A DNA stretch of 11,692 nt from an uncultured Oscillibacter sp. Lineage in GTDB: Bacteria; Bacillota; Clostridia; Oscillospirales; Oscillospiraceae. Shown one piece after another: positions 1 to 8,800 of the stretch. The position numbers were made by a program, and so were the translations under genes. Within the stretch, counting starts at the first letter, position 1, and each line of letters starts with the position of its first letter. The notes under the pieces are model-generated. The model ran no database searches. It was not told the DNA's origin and worked only from the letters and a program-made list of their open reading frames with translations. The stretch covers positions 1 to 11,692 of the forward strand of contig CAMHBH010000062.1 of NCBI GenBank assembly GCA_946183175.1, given 5' to 3'.

Positions 1-1
1 C

Positions 2-223
2 TGGCGGCGCTCCAATCAGTGGGGCGCGCTGGCGGGCATGGTCGTCGGCGGCGGGATGGTATTCGTGTGGAAGTTCCTGATTGCGCCCATGGGCGGCGCG
101 CTGGCGATTTACGAACTCCTCCCGGCGTTCGTACTGGCAACTCTGGCGATAGTCGCCGTCAGTCTCGCCACGGCGGAGCCGGAATCCTCCGTAACCAAGA
201 CTTTCGACGAAGTTCGTATCTGA
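2..223 (+). CDS. putP: Sodium/proline symporter (PutP-like), C-terminal part
   Basis: The frame is open from base 2 to a TGA at 221-223 and gives the last 73 residues of a sodium:solute symporter that imports proline with Na+ across the inner membrane; the rest lies left of the window. Two hydrophobic helices are visible: one around GALAGMVVGGGMVFVWKF and a second around IYELLPAFVLATLAIVAV. They are followed by a short polar cytoplasmic tail ending TKTFDEVRI. The order (a basic/aromatic lead-in, a Gly-rich helix ending VWK, a turn, a helix starting Y-E-L/I-P-x-F, then a Glu-Pro tail) matches the end of E. coli PutP as I remember it. It is the most host-like gene in the window and probably lies outside the mobile DNA. 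Other members of the SSS family are possible, but the VWK and YE-x-x-P-x-F features favour PutP. The nearby tRNA-Pro is probably coincidental. Confidence 0.8.
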   Translation, partial: WRRSNQWGALAGMVVGGGMVFVWKFLIAPMGGALAIYELLPAFVLATLAIVAVSLATAEPESSVTKTFDEVRI

Positions 224-262
224 AACCGCGTGGCACCGTTCCGGTAAAGTCAAATCGCGCTA

Positions 263-286
263 CGCCGGGGAGCTGATTCCCCGGCG
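263..286. terminator. GC-rich hairpin terminator between convergent genes
   Basis: Perfect 8-bp stem CGCCGGGG (263-270) / CCCCGGCG (279-286) with an 8-base loop, followed on the + strand by TTTCCTCT. It lies 40 bases after the putP stop and 16 bases beyond the stop of the convergent small gene at 302-502, so it probably ends both transcripts. The T-tract is short in both directions, so termination may be partial. Confidence 0.65.
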
Positions 287-301
287 TTTCCTCTGTCCGG
301 A

Positions 302-502
302 TTATCCGTCCTTTCCGGGTTCTCGGGACGCCGGAAAGAAGTGGACGCCCTGTCCGGCGTAGGCCTCGTTGAGCAGCCGGCGGGACAATTCGGTTGCGAG
401 TGTCCGTTTCTGTTGCGCGTCGAGGGCGTCCACGTCCAGCAAACCGCCGTCGCGGGTCTGCGCGTACGCGATAACCCTGACGGGCCCGTACTGTTTCGCC
501 AT
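302..502 (-). CDS. Small conserved mobile-element protein, 66 aa, unknown function
   Basis: Reads from ATG (502-500) to TAA (304-302). The start was chosen because GGGGTGAT (506-513) is a Shine-Dalgarno match about seven bases upstream; an in-frame ATG at 559 has no such site and lies within a dyad. The protein begins MAKQYGPVRVIAYAQTRDG and continues with an acidic, helical middle (a DALDAQQKR stretch leading into LLNEAY) and a short tail ending REPGKDG. There is no signal peptide or membrane segment. It resembles, from memory, small uncharacterised proteins encoded beside serine recombinases in clostridial elements, which often begin with a K-x-YGPVR motif. The gene is divergent from the recombinase with 121 bases between them, so the two could share a control region. 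I do not recognise a function; small size and context would fit an accessory or regulatory protein of the element. Confidence 0.7.
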   Translation of the reverse strand: MAKQYGPVRVIAYAQTRDGGLLDVDALDAQQKRTLATELSRRLLNEAYAGQGVHFFPASREPGKDG

Positions 503-521
503 AGTATCACCCCAATTCAGC

Positions 522-561
522 ATATGCCGCCCGGGGATTGTCCTAACATCCGGGCGCATAT
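522..561. repeat. Imperfect inverted repeat in the divergent intergenic region
   Basis: Left arm ATATGCCGCCCGG (522-534) and right arm CCGGGCGCATAT (550-561) are complementary apart from one extra C in the left arm, and they are separated by 15 bases. The dyad spans 40 bases between the divergent small gene and the recombinase gene. Operators for element repressors and attachment sites of serine recombinases both look like this, and the sequence alone does not choose between them. Confidence 0.6.
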
Positions 562-611
562 TTTGCGCGGCTGTCCGGTATGGTAGGGGCGGCCCCGTCG
601 CGGCGGGGCGG

Positions 612-620
612 GGAGGAGGG
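612..620 (+). promoter_or_regulatory. Ribosome binding site of the recombinase gene
   Basis: GGAGGAGGG three bases before ATG 624. It decides the start: the same frame is open upstream to 369, but that extension has low complexity, no recombinase homology and no comparable site. Confidence 0.7.
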
Positions 621-623
621 CGT

Positions 624-2087
624 ATGGCGAATCACAGGATTGCGGCGGCGTACATCCGGGTATCCACGGACGACCAGGCGGAGTTATCGCCGGATTCCCA
701 GTTATCGGTTATCCGGGAGTATGCGTCGGCCAACGGCTGTACCATCCCGGAGGAGCATGTCTACGTAGACGAGGGGGTTTCCGGCAGGACAGCGGCGAAG
801 CGTCCGGCGTTCAGGCGCATGATTGCCGCCGCGAAAGAGCCCCGGCACCCCTTTGACTGCGTTCTGGTCTGGAAGTTCTCGCGTTTCGCGCGGAATCAGG
901 AGGAGAGCGTCGTCTACAAGGCCATGCTCAGAAAGGACAATGTCGAAGTCGTCAGCGTATCGGAGCCGTTGATAGAGGGGCCGTTCGGCGGGCTGGTCGA
1001 GCGCGTCCTGGAATGGATGGACGAATACTACTCCATCCGGCTTTCGGGGGAAGTCAAGCGCTCCATGACGCTCAACGCACAGCGGGGCGTACGGCAGACC
1101 GCGCCGCCGTTCGGCTACCGGCTGGAAGTCCGGGACGGAGCGCGCGTCATGACGCCGGAGCCCCGGGAGGCCGTACTGGTGCGGGAGATGTTTCAGAAGT
1201 TCGTCGCGGGCGAGAGAATGTACACCATCGCCCGTCAGATGAACGCCATCGGGGCGCGGACGCACAGAGGGAGCCCGTTTGAACAGCGGACAGTGGAGTA
1301 CATCCTGCGGAACCCGGTGTACATCGGGAAAGTACGCTGGACGCCGACGGGCAAGGCCCGGCGCGACTTCTCCAACCCGGACACGATTGTCAGCGACGCC
1401 GGACACGAGGCGCTTATCGACCGCGGCACATGGGACGCCGCACAGGAACGAATCAAGGCGGTAAAGGAACGCTGGGCGCGTAAGGCGCGGCCCTCGTGCG
1501 AGTTGAAGGACTGGCTAAGCGGTATTGTCCGGTGTGCGGCCTGCGGGACGACGCTCATTTTTACGAAGCCGCATTATTTCAAATGCAACAATTACGTGCG
1601 CGGGCGGTGCCGGGAATCGCAACATATCCGCGCCGACTTGTTGCGTACTGCCCTGTTAGGGCGTCTGGGCGACGACCTGTCGGGCGCGGGGGCCTTGGAG
1701 TACGGGGTTCGCGCGGCACCGGACGGCATACAAGAGGAAATCCGCCGTCTGGAGCTCGCGCTGGAGGCCTTGCGGCGGAAACTCTCCCGCGTCCGGGATT
1801 CCTACGCGGCGGGGGTGGACACTCTGGAGGAATACCGGAAGTACCGCGCCGACGTGGACGCGGAAAAGGCGGCGATTCTGGAGCGGCTGTCGGACTTGCG
1901 CGGACGGGAGAACCCGGAAGAGACGCTGTCCGTACTGCGTGAGCGCCTCGGACGGCCCGTCGGGGTACTGGAAGACCCCGGGACAGGAAAGGAATTGAAA
2001 AACAGCGTAGCCAGAAGCATACTCGCGTCGTGTCAGTTCGACAAGAAGTCCATGACACTCCAAATCGTCTACCGCGCTTTCCTTTGA
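624..2087 (+). CDS. Large serine recombinase (site-specific integrase)
   Basis: A complete 487-residue protein that integrates and excises a mobile element by serine-mediated double-strand cleavage at attachment sites. The N-terminal resolvase domain (about 4-150) carries Y-I-R-V-S-T-D-D-Q with the nucleophile Ser14 and Arg12, the VWKFSRFARN motif (Arg87, Arg90) and the start of the long E-helix near 127-150. A recombinase domain follows (about 161-290: PPFGYRLEV, then the Arg-Asn-Pro-x-Tyr-x-Gly-x-x-x-Trp motif around 229-239). Next is a zinc ribbon with Cys304, Cys307, Cys321 and Cys329, then a coiled coil (about 370-428) that in this family controls directionality. Length and domain order are normal and no catalytic residue is missing, so it looks active. 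Within 17 bases of its stop begins a cotJC fragment, the expected position of an attachment-site junction. It could come from a prophage or a conjugative element. Confidence 0.95.
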   Translation: MANHRIAAAYIRVSTDDQAELSPDSQLSVIREYASANGCTIPEEHVYVDEGVSGRTAAKRPAFRRMIAAAKEPRHPFDCVLVWKFSRFARNQEESVVYKAMLRKDNVEVVSVSEPLIEGPFGGLVERVLEWMDEYYSIRLSGEVKRSMTLNAQRGVRQTAPPFGYRLEVRDGARVMTPEPREAVLVREMFQKFVAGERMYTIARQMNAIGARTHRGSPFEQRTVEYILRNPVYIGKVRWTPTGKARRDFSNPDTIVSDAGHEALIDRGTWDAAQERIKAVKERWARKARPSCELKDWLSGIVRCAACGTTLIFTKPHYFKCNNYVRGRCRESQHIRADLLRTALLGRLGDDLSGAGALEYGVRAAPDGIQEEIRRLELALEALRRKLSRVRDSYAAGVDTLEEYRKYRADVDAEKAAILERLSDLRGRENPEETLSVLRERLGRPVGVLEDPGTGKELKNSVARSILASCQFDKKSMTLQIVYRAFL

Positions 2088-2095
2088 TAGTCTAT

Positions 2096-2119
2096 CGCCG
2101 TCCGGAGGCCCGGACGGCG
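2096..2119. repeat. Perfect 9-bp inverted repeat at the recombinase/cotJC junction
   Basis: CGCCGTCCG (2096-2104) and CGGACGGCG (2111-2119) with a 6-base loop, starting 9 bases after the recombinase stop. No T-tract follows on either strand, so it is a poor intrinsic terminator. The right arm lies inside cotJC homology (the Pro-Asp-Gly codons) while the left arm lies outside it, so the dyad is centred on the join. Serine recombinase attachment sites are imperfect dyads, making this a candidate hybrid attL/attR core; a plain RNA hairpin is the alternative. Confidence 0.5.
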
Positions 2120-2249
2120 AATTAGGTGCCTCTCTGCGGTATCTGAGCCAGCGCTTCTCCATGCCGTACCCGGAGCTCAAAGGCTTATTGACGGATATCG
2201 GCACGGAGGAATACGCCCCGCTACCTTGGAAATGTTCAGGGCGTTACTT
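2104..2249 (+). pseudogene. cotJC: Fragment of a manganese catalase / CotJC gene, frameshifted
   Basis: Translating from 2104 gives GGPDGELGASLRYLSQRF and then MPYPELKGLLTDIGTEE, a close match to the middle of spore-coat protein CotJC and related manganese catalases (B. subtilis CotJC has, from memory, GELAAALRYLNQRY and LLTDIGTEEFAHLEM). The family's dimanganese site uses the EExxH segment. Here the two Glu codons (2206-2211) are followed by 14 bases where 9 are expected, and the homology resumes in another frame at Leu-Glu-Met (2226-2234, LEMFRALL). The frame is broken and the metal-ligand His is lost. No start, N-terminal region or C-terminal half is present: homology starts at about 2104, just after the recombinase, and fades near 2249, where the opposite-strand gene ends. 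It is a dead remnant, most likely host DNA trapped by element integration. Confidence 0.8.
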
Positions 2250-2450
2250 GGCGGGGCCTGTAACGCTGTCGGCTGGCGACTGCGTGTCGTCCTTTCCGGA
2301 TTCGCGCGCGGCGGCGACGACCTCTCCCCGCACGAAATCCGCGATGCGCCGCAAAATTTTCTCTACGTCTTCCGGCGACCTGTCCTTGCAGTAATCATCG
2401 TGTATCCGGACAGTTGCGCCTCCAATCCGCTGTTCGAGTACGACGGCCAT
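2244..2450 (-). CDS. Small mobile-element protein, 68 aa, unknown function
   Basis: Reads from ATG (2450-2448) to TAA (2246-2244), with a strong Shine-Dalgarno GGGAGGTGG (2458-2466) ten bases upstream, which supports a real gene. The N-terminal 45 residues are compact: a strand-like LEQRIGGATVRIHDDY followed by a helix, SPEDVEKILRRIADFVRG. The last 20 or so residues are Ser/Asp/Thr-rich and look disordered. The pattern (R-I-G-x-x-x-x-x-V/I, then a terminal amphipathic helix) recalls short proteins of clostridial elements, including those annotated TnpW-like, but I cannot assign a family firmly. It has no signal peptide or membrane segment and no recognisable catalytic motif. Its 3' end meets the cotJC fragment, so the disordered tail may have been partly created by the rearrangement that joined them. 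Confidence 0.6.
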   Translation of the reverse strand: MAVVLEQRIGGATVRIHDDYCKDRSPEDVEKILRRIADFVRGEVVAAARESGKDDTQSPADSVTGPAK

Positions 2451-2640
2451 GGCGAAACCACCTCCCGCTGTGGTCTATGAAACGGACTGCGTGTCCTATT
2501 CCCCTCTGCCGTAGCGCCGTGGGCAAGGAGGCGTACAGCGAGGGAAAAAAACGCTTGATTGCCGGATTTTCGACGGTTCAGCGGACAAGCCTTCGCCGCA
2601 CTTGAAATTTTATCCGCACAGGTAAAAATTTTTTTCAAAT
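2451..2640. other. Non-coding leader region between the small gene and the tRNA promoter
   Basis: I see no convincing gene in these 190 bases on either strand. On the minus strand an AT-rich block at 2606-2640 contains TTGAAA (complement of 2633-2638) and GATAAA (complement of 2609-2614) 18 bases apart, a weak candidate promoter for the 68-residue protein that would give a leader of about 150 bases. The same AT-rich block (2624-2640) lies just upstream of the tRNA -35 box and could act as an UP element there. Confidence 0.35.
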
Positions 2641-2645
2641 ACCCC

Positions 2646-2674
2646 TTGCATTCCCTGAAAAGATGTGGTATAGT
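2646..2674 (+). promoter_or_regulatory. Sigma-70/sigma-A type promoter of the tRNA-Pro gene
   Basis: TTGCAT (-35, 2646-2651) and TATAGT (-10, 2669-2674) are separated by exactly 17 bases, with an A/T-tract immediately upstream (2624-2640). Predicted initiation is near 2681, about 20 bases before the mature tRNA 5' end, which suits a stable-RNA gene. Confidence 0.8.
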
Positions 2675-2701
2675 AAGCAAGTCTCCACGGGAAACGGATA
2701 G

Positions 2702-2777
<76 letters not shown>

Positions 2778-2778
2778 T

Positions 2779-2826
2779 AATACCGGGATTTCATCAGAAA
2801 ACGATGAAATCCCGGTATTTCTTTTG
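2779..2826 (+). terminator. Strong intrinsic terminator after tRNA-Pro
   Basis: A perfect 17-bp stem, AATACCGGGATTTCATC (2779-2795) with its complement at 2803-2819, and a 7-base loop AGAAAAC, followed by TCTTTTG. It starts two bases after the encoded CCA. On the minus strand no T-tract follows the hairpin, so it probably does not stop transcription arriving from the giant gene. Confidence 0.88.
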
Positions 2827-2890
2827 CGGGTAAAATTTGCGTGGGTTTTCCCTATTACTAATCTATTGCAGAATGCTTTTAGGGTACCTG

Positions 2891-5800
2891 TCATTCAATC
2901 CCGGCGTCCTTGCGGAAACGCTTCAGCTCCCGCTCTAACTTCGACGGCTTCCAGTCGCGCACGGTCTTGTCGACGTTCAGCGCCTCCATCAGCTTCCGGA
3001 CATTGGTTTCGGGAAGGTCAAGATTCATGTCCAGCACGGCCTTAGCCACTAACGCGCTCTTGCTGTTGGTGATGGTCTTCCCGGTACGCTTGTCTTTCAG
3101 GCTTTTGATGTCACTGGTTTTCGCCCTGGCGACAAGGTACGTGGAGACCGGAACGCTGTAGAGCTGTAAATCCTCGTACTTCCCGTAATCGTCGGTGGTT
3201 TTCGCGCCCAGCTCCATGAGGACGTTGTTTTTCGCCATAATTCCCGCCGCGTCGACGGCACCTTTCAGGACAGCTTCCCGTTCGGCGTCCGTAGCGGCTC
3301 CCGGAAGGGCCTCTTTGACCAGATTCCAGTACAGGGAATTGAAATTGCCCTGATAGTCGTAATACTGCGCGGCGGTCAGATTGTGTACAGTCCCGTCGCC
3401 GTCCTTGATAGCGGTCGGACGGGCACCGGGGAGTTTTTCGGACGTGTCCCTGGCGGCGCGGCAAACGTCGTAAACCATGCGTTGCGTAGCGGTGAACTCG
3501 TCGTTCTCCCGCGCCCGCAGATACTCCTCCTGTTCCGTCAGAACCAAGTCGCGCAAACGCCGCGCCGCGTCGGTATCGTCCTTCTCTTCGCGGGCGAGCG
3601 CGTTGTAGCGGGTGTAAAAAACAGTCATTGCGCTGTCGAAATACGCGGTGGCCTCCTTATCCGTATTGTTCGGGTCGCCGTTGGCGAGAAGCACGGATTC
3701 GTTTTTAAGGTCAAAGAGTCGGTTGGTTGTGGTGTTGGAGTAAAGGCTGTCGCGCATATAGAGCGATTTAAGGCCGAGGGTGGGGTCAAAGTATTCGCTG
3801 TCGACGGGGGCCAATGCCTTTTGGTACTGCCAAATCATTCCGAGCGTATTGTTTCCGAGGAAATCAATCTGTTTCGGGGAAATCTGCCCTTTCTCCGGAA
3901 CGCCGAGTTTCTCCTGCAAATCGCCGAGGGCTTTGGCGAGTTTGGAAGTGGCACCGTTGTAGCGCTGATGGGCGGGAATGTTTTGCTCTTTCGCGCTCTC
4001 AATCGGGACGCCGCGAAAATCGGCGTTCGTCTCCAGTTGATGAATCGGGCCAATCAGGGAAATGTCGCCAATGGCGTCCCCTCTCCCGCCGACGAGGTCG
4101 GAAAGGCCGGCAGGGAATGACGTTGTGGCGGCGTAGCTGAGGAAATCGTCGTAGGCGTGGGGATTCCCGCCGACGTAACGCTCCAGCGTGGCGCGGATAG
4201 CGTTCATGGGCACGGCCAGTTCGCGGTTTTTGGGTGGCGTGAAATACTTCCCGTTGCCGTAAGGAATCACCCAATAGGCGTTTTTGACGTAAGTGGAAAG
4301 CCGCTCATAATTCTTTTTGCGTTCCGGCGTGCAGGTGTTCCAGAAGTATTCGATGACGGCTCCGAGGCAACAAGCGGCCAGATACGCCGCCTTTCCCAGA
4401 AGTTTCGCGGCGTTCCACGCCATAATTCCTCTCGCGAGACTGACCACAGCCGCGTTAAAGAAGGGAAAGATGGTGTTCGCGGAGCGAGACCACTCCCCGC
4501 CTTCGAGGAAATAGACGGTCACCCTGTGCGCGTAAAGCATAGCGGTCTGGGGGTCTACGCCGCGATTCATGGCCAGCCGGAACGCCGCGTAATGCGGGCC
4601 TCCCTCAAAGAAGTTGGCGACGTTCTCCAGGACGCTCACAGCGTCATGGAGCGCGTTTTTTCCGGCCTGGACGGGGGTTGTCGCTTTGGGGCGCCCCTGC
4701 CAATCGTCGCGGATACGCTGGGAAATGTCGCGGTCGGAACTCCACGCGGTGTTCTGGATGTCGCCGCCGAGAGCGAGATACTGCAAATAGAGAGGGTCTG
4801 CCTTCCGCGACTTCATCTTGTGGAGGATTTCCTGCTTGTAGGCGTCGAACAGCGCGGGAACGAACTTTGCCTTGTCTTCCCTGGCGAGGTAGACGAGCGC
4901 GGTCGTGAAGTCGCGGATGGGATTGGAACCCGCCGCCCATGTGATTTTCAAGCCGGTCTGCAGGGCGGCGGAATGCCGCGTAATCCATGCGAGGCCTTTC
5001 AGGAGGGGGCCTGTGATTTCAGGGCGTCCGGTTTCGGTGAGCGCCTTCAGGAGTTGCGGGTCGTTGACTTTGTACCACTCCAATTCCCCGTTGCGGCGCA
5101 CGGAAATACAGCCTTTCGGCGGCGTGCCCCGCGCCTCAAACATCTGGAGAATATCGCCCTGGTTCTGGATGATTTCAAGAATCTGCGCTTTGGCGTCGTC
5201 GGAGAGGCCGCTGTGTTTGAGTTCTGCGGCAAGTTTGACTTTCAAGCCGGATACGTCGGCGGTTCGTTTGGCGAGCGGGACGGGAATCTGCTCCATCACG
5301 TCGGCGAGAATACCGGCTTCCGTTGCGGCGTCGATGAACGCGAGCGCGGCGCGGTTCTTGACCGCCTGCTGGACAATGCGCGGAACCTGCGCGATAATGC
5401 CGTCAATGGGGTTGATGATTTCGCGTCCGCTTCCGTGCGCGGCCTTTGACGGCGCGGGCTGATTGGCGAATAAGCGGGCGGACTTGCTTCCGACGCCTGT
5501 CCCGCCTTTTTCCGCTTCGTCGAGCACGCGGAAAAAGGGAACGTAATCGGGGTAAATCTTCTCCCAGGCATCCAGCGTTTGCTTTGACAGCAGGCCGGAG
5601 TTTACATAATACTCAACGTCAAAGTCATGCTTCCATTTTCTGAACCGCTCAAAGGAACTTTTGAAGGTGTCCGGATATTTCGCCTCGAGGGCTTTTTTGC
5701 GTCCGTCGAAAAAGGCCACCGCGTTTTTCCGGTCGTCCGCCATGACGCGCTGTTCCCGCGAAAGCCAACTCGGCGCGTGGCAAGAGACCATGTATTCCCC

Positions 5801-8800
5801 AAAATCCTTGTATTGTTCCGGGTCGTTCAGCTTAATGTCCCGCCACGCCGCTCTCAAACCCGGCCCGATATATTCGCCGTCCATGTCCCGCAAATCGCCC
5901 TGTAACTGCGCCTCCGCCATAGACGCGGCGGCCAGCGCGTTATAAAAGAGCGTGTCGACGGTCGGCCCCTCCGCGCCGGACATCAGTTTCACTCTGGGAA
6001 GGTTCCTTGCCAGCATTCTGACGGGGCGCAAATGGTCATAGACCAGTTGCGAATACTTGTCAAAGCGTTTTCCCGCGCGTTCTTTGAGCGTCAGCCCGTC
6101 CGGGCGGCGCTCGTTCATGGGGCGGATTGCGCTTTGGGCGGTCTGACTGTCAAGGCTGTAATAGGCGTTCACGTCGTCGGCCATAGCGAATAATACCGCT
6201 TGGTCTTCGACGGGAATCGTTTTCATGACATATTCGTAAAACAGCGGGTAATCGGCCTGTGCCTGTAAGCGGTTCTGGGTGAACCTGCGGAAGAACTCCG
6301 CCACGCCTTCGGAAAGCCGTCTGTTTTCCGGATACTGCTTCGCGAATTCCGGGTCCATGTTTTGAATGACTTCCTGCCCGATGGCGGCGCGCTCGCGCAC
6401 AAGGGCCGCGCCGGATTTGGTAAGCCGGTCCTCTTCGCTCATTTGGTACCCCGCTTGAAGGGACCCGGTGAAGTTGTACTTGTCGTCAATGGCGTGTCCG
6501 AACTCGTGCATAGTCGTGGGGAGGTCGTTGGCCATTTTCGTGCGGACGCCGCCCGTGCCAACCGCCTCCTGGTCTCTGCGCATGTACTGTCCCCGCGCTC
6601 CGCGCACATGCCCGACGGTCACATGAAGTCCCAACGGGCGGCTGTGCTTTTGGATAATCTCCGAAACCGCTTTCGGCGTCACGTCGGAATCGCCGACGCG
6701 CTCGGCAGTCCAGCGCTCCGGATGGCTTCCCAGGCCGGACGCCTTCGGCGCGGACGGTTCGCGGAAAGAATACGTGCCGTCGCCGTTATCGACAGGATTC
6801 CATATTTCGCGGAAGTCGGAAGTCGCCGGAAGTCCGTCCTCTTCGGGAGTCGACTCCCCGCTTAACTCCTGGAGGATTTCGGCGTTTTCTTTGCGCTTGG
6901 ATTCCAACTCCGACGCCTGCGCGAACGGCGCTCTGGACGCCTTCTCCAGTTCCGGGATGGCGTCCCGATTGGACTTCAGTCGGGTTTCGACCACGGAAAG
7001 GATTTTGTCGAGACCTTGCGCGGCGTTCTCGAGGGCGCGAACCGTCCCGACGGCGCTTTCAAAGTTGACTTTCGCGCGGTACTGTCCCTGGCCGCGCAGG
7101 AGCAAATCCCCGCCGTTGGTGGTCAGGAGGTCAAACCCCGCGAATGTCCCGATTTGTTTCGTTTTTTCGGGGCCGTTTCCCGTTTTCAGGGCGTTTCCGG
7201 CGAGTTTGAGTAACAGTTCTCCCGCCGTCTTGCGTTCGGAGACCGTCTTTCCGTTTATCGTGACGGAGAAATTTCCTCCGGAGGTGTCCTGTCGGGCAAC
7301 GATATCGGCTCTGAGATGTGCGGCGGCTTCGGTATCGGCGGCGATGGCGGCCCTGGCGGTTCGGATTTCCTTTTCGGCGTTCCAGATTTCCGTCTTATGG
7401 GCGCGTTCGAGGGATTCCAGACGCCGGATTTCCTGTTGCAGTTCGGCCTGACGCTGGATTTTCGGGTTGCCGGACGCAACCGCTTTCATTTCGCCGTAGG
7501 AAACCACGTCGGCCCCAAACTCATAGGAGTTTCCGGTAAAGTCGCCGGAGACGCTCTGCGCGATGCCGATTTGCTTTCTCTCAATACGGGAGAACATGAG
7601 CGCGTCCAGCGTTCCCTCCGTGACGTAATTGTAAATGGCCACTTCGGAATTGATGTTGCCCTGCCGCAAGGCGCGTCCTTCGCGCTGTTCGAGGTCGCCG
7701 GGACGGTAGGGGGCGTCGAGGTGGTGGAGGGCTACCACGCGGTCCTGCGCGTTCATGCCGACACCCATTTTCCCCGTACTGCCCAGGAGAACGCGGACTT
7801 TTCCTTCCCTCATAGCGGCGAACAGGGCGTTGCGCTGTTCCATGGTTTTCGCGTCGTGGATAAAGGCGATTTCATCGGCGGGAATGCCCATGCCGACAAG
7901 GATGTTTTTCATGTCATGGTAAATAGCAATGGCTTCCTGCGCCTCTTCTACGGCGAGGGCGGCGGCCTCGGGGTTCTCGGGCGTGGAATCGCCGGAAACT
8001 TCTTCCACGTCAACCGCGTTTTTCGGGACTTTGGATTTCCCCTTTTTTGACTTGGCTTTCGGCGGTTTCGGCGTGGAGAAATCGCAAAACAGGATTTGCG
8101 TCCCGCGAATGTCGGCGCTGTCCCGCCATTCCCGAAAGATGTTGCGGGACGCCTTCATGATTTTCCCGTTTTCCTCGTACGGAAGCGACGGGTCTAAAAC
8201 GCGGCGGGAGTAGGTCAGTTTTCGCGCGTCGCCCTCGATTTTCAGCATATTGTCCTCTTCGGGCTTGACCCGCCGATGGTGAACCGCCTCAGTTCGCTTC
8301 ATCAGCCGCCGCATTTCGGCTTTTTGCTCGTCGGACGGGTCGCACTTGACGACAATCCGCTTTCCGCCGCGCATGACCGGAATTTTCAATCCCGGGGCTT
8401 CCGTGTCCGTCATGAACTGTTTGGACATCTGTTGCAGGCCGCGCAGGTTGTCGAACCGGGAGAGGGTCGGCTTGAACTTGACGCTTTTGCCGTCGGCGCT
8501 GACGGTCGGCTCATCCCGGATAACGCCGTGCTCCTTTAACCACGCGTCGAGGCTGTAGAGGCCCGCGGCGTTGAGGGCGTCCGGCTGGTGGTAGAGTTGC
8601 ATGACGTACATTTCCACGAGGGAGTTCATGACGGGCGTCGCGGTCGCGGAAAGCAGGGCGCGTCCGCCGTTGAGCTCCTCCAGATAGGTTTTCTTCATCA
8701 TCATTTCGGACGAGCGGTCGCTTTTGCCGCCGCCGACGCCCGAAACCTGTCCGAGCTTCGTATGAACCGGAAGGTTTTTGAAATTGTGGAACTCGTCCAC

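Noticed and set aside
538..584. Possible recombinase promoter (TTGTCC with TATTTT, or TTGCGC with TATGGT)
   Set aside because: Spacings of 15 and 10 bases and poor hexamers make neither pair convincing.
369..623. In-frame N-terminal extension of the recombinase by 85 residues
   Set aside because: The extension overlaps the opposite-strand small gene, lacks homology, and the GGAGGAGGG site directly precedes ATG 624, where the resolvase domain starts.
702..1406. Minus-strand reading frame of 234 codons inside the recombinase
   Set aside because: Antisense shadow of conserved recombinase coding sequence; its product has no recognisable features.
302..2300. Shared 12-base CGTCCTTTCCGG near the 3' ends of both small genes, giving RE-x-GKD in both proteins
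   Set aside because: Too short to support a duplicated att site or gene duplication; the flanking sequence and the rest of the proteins do not match.
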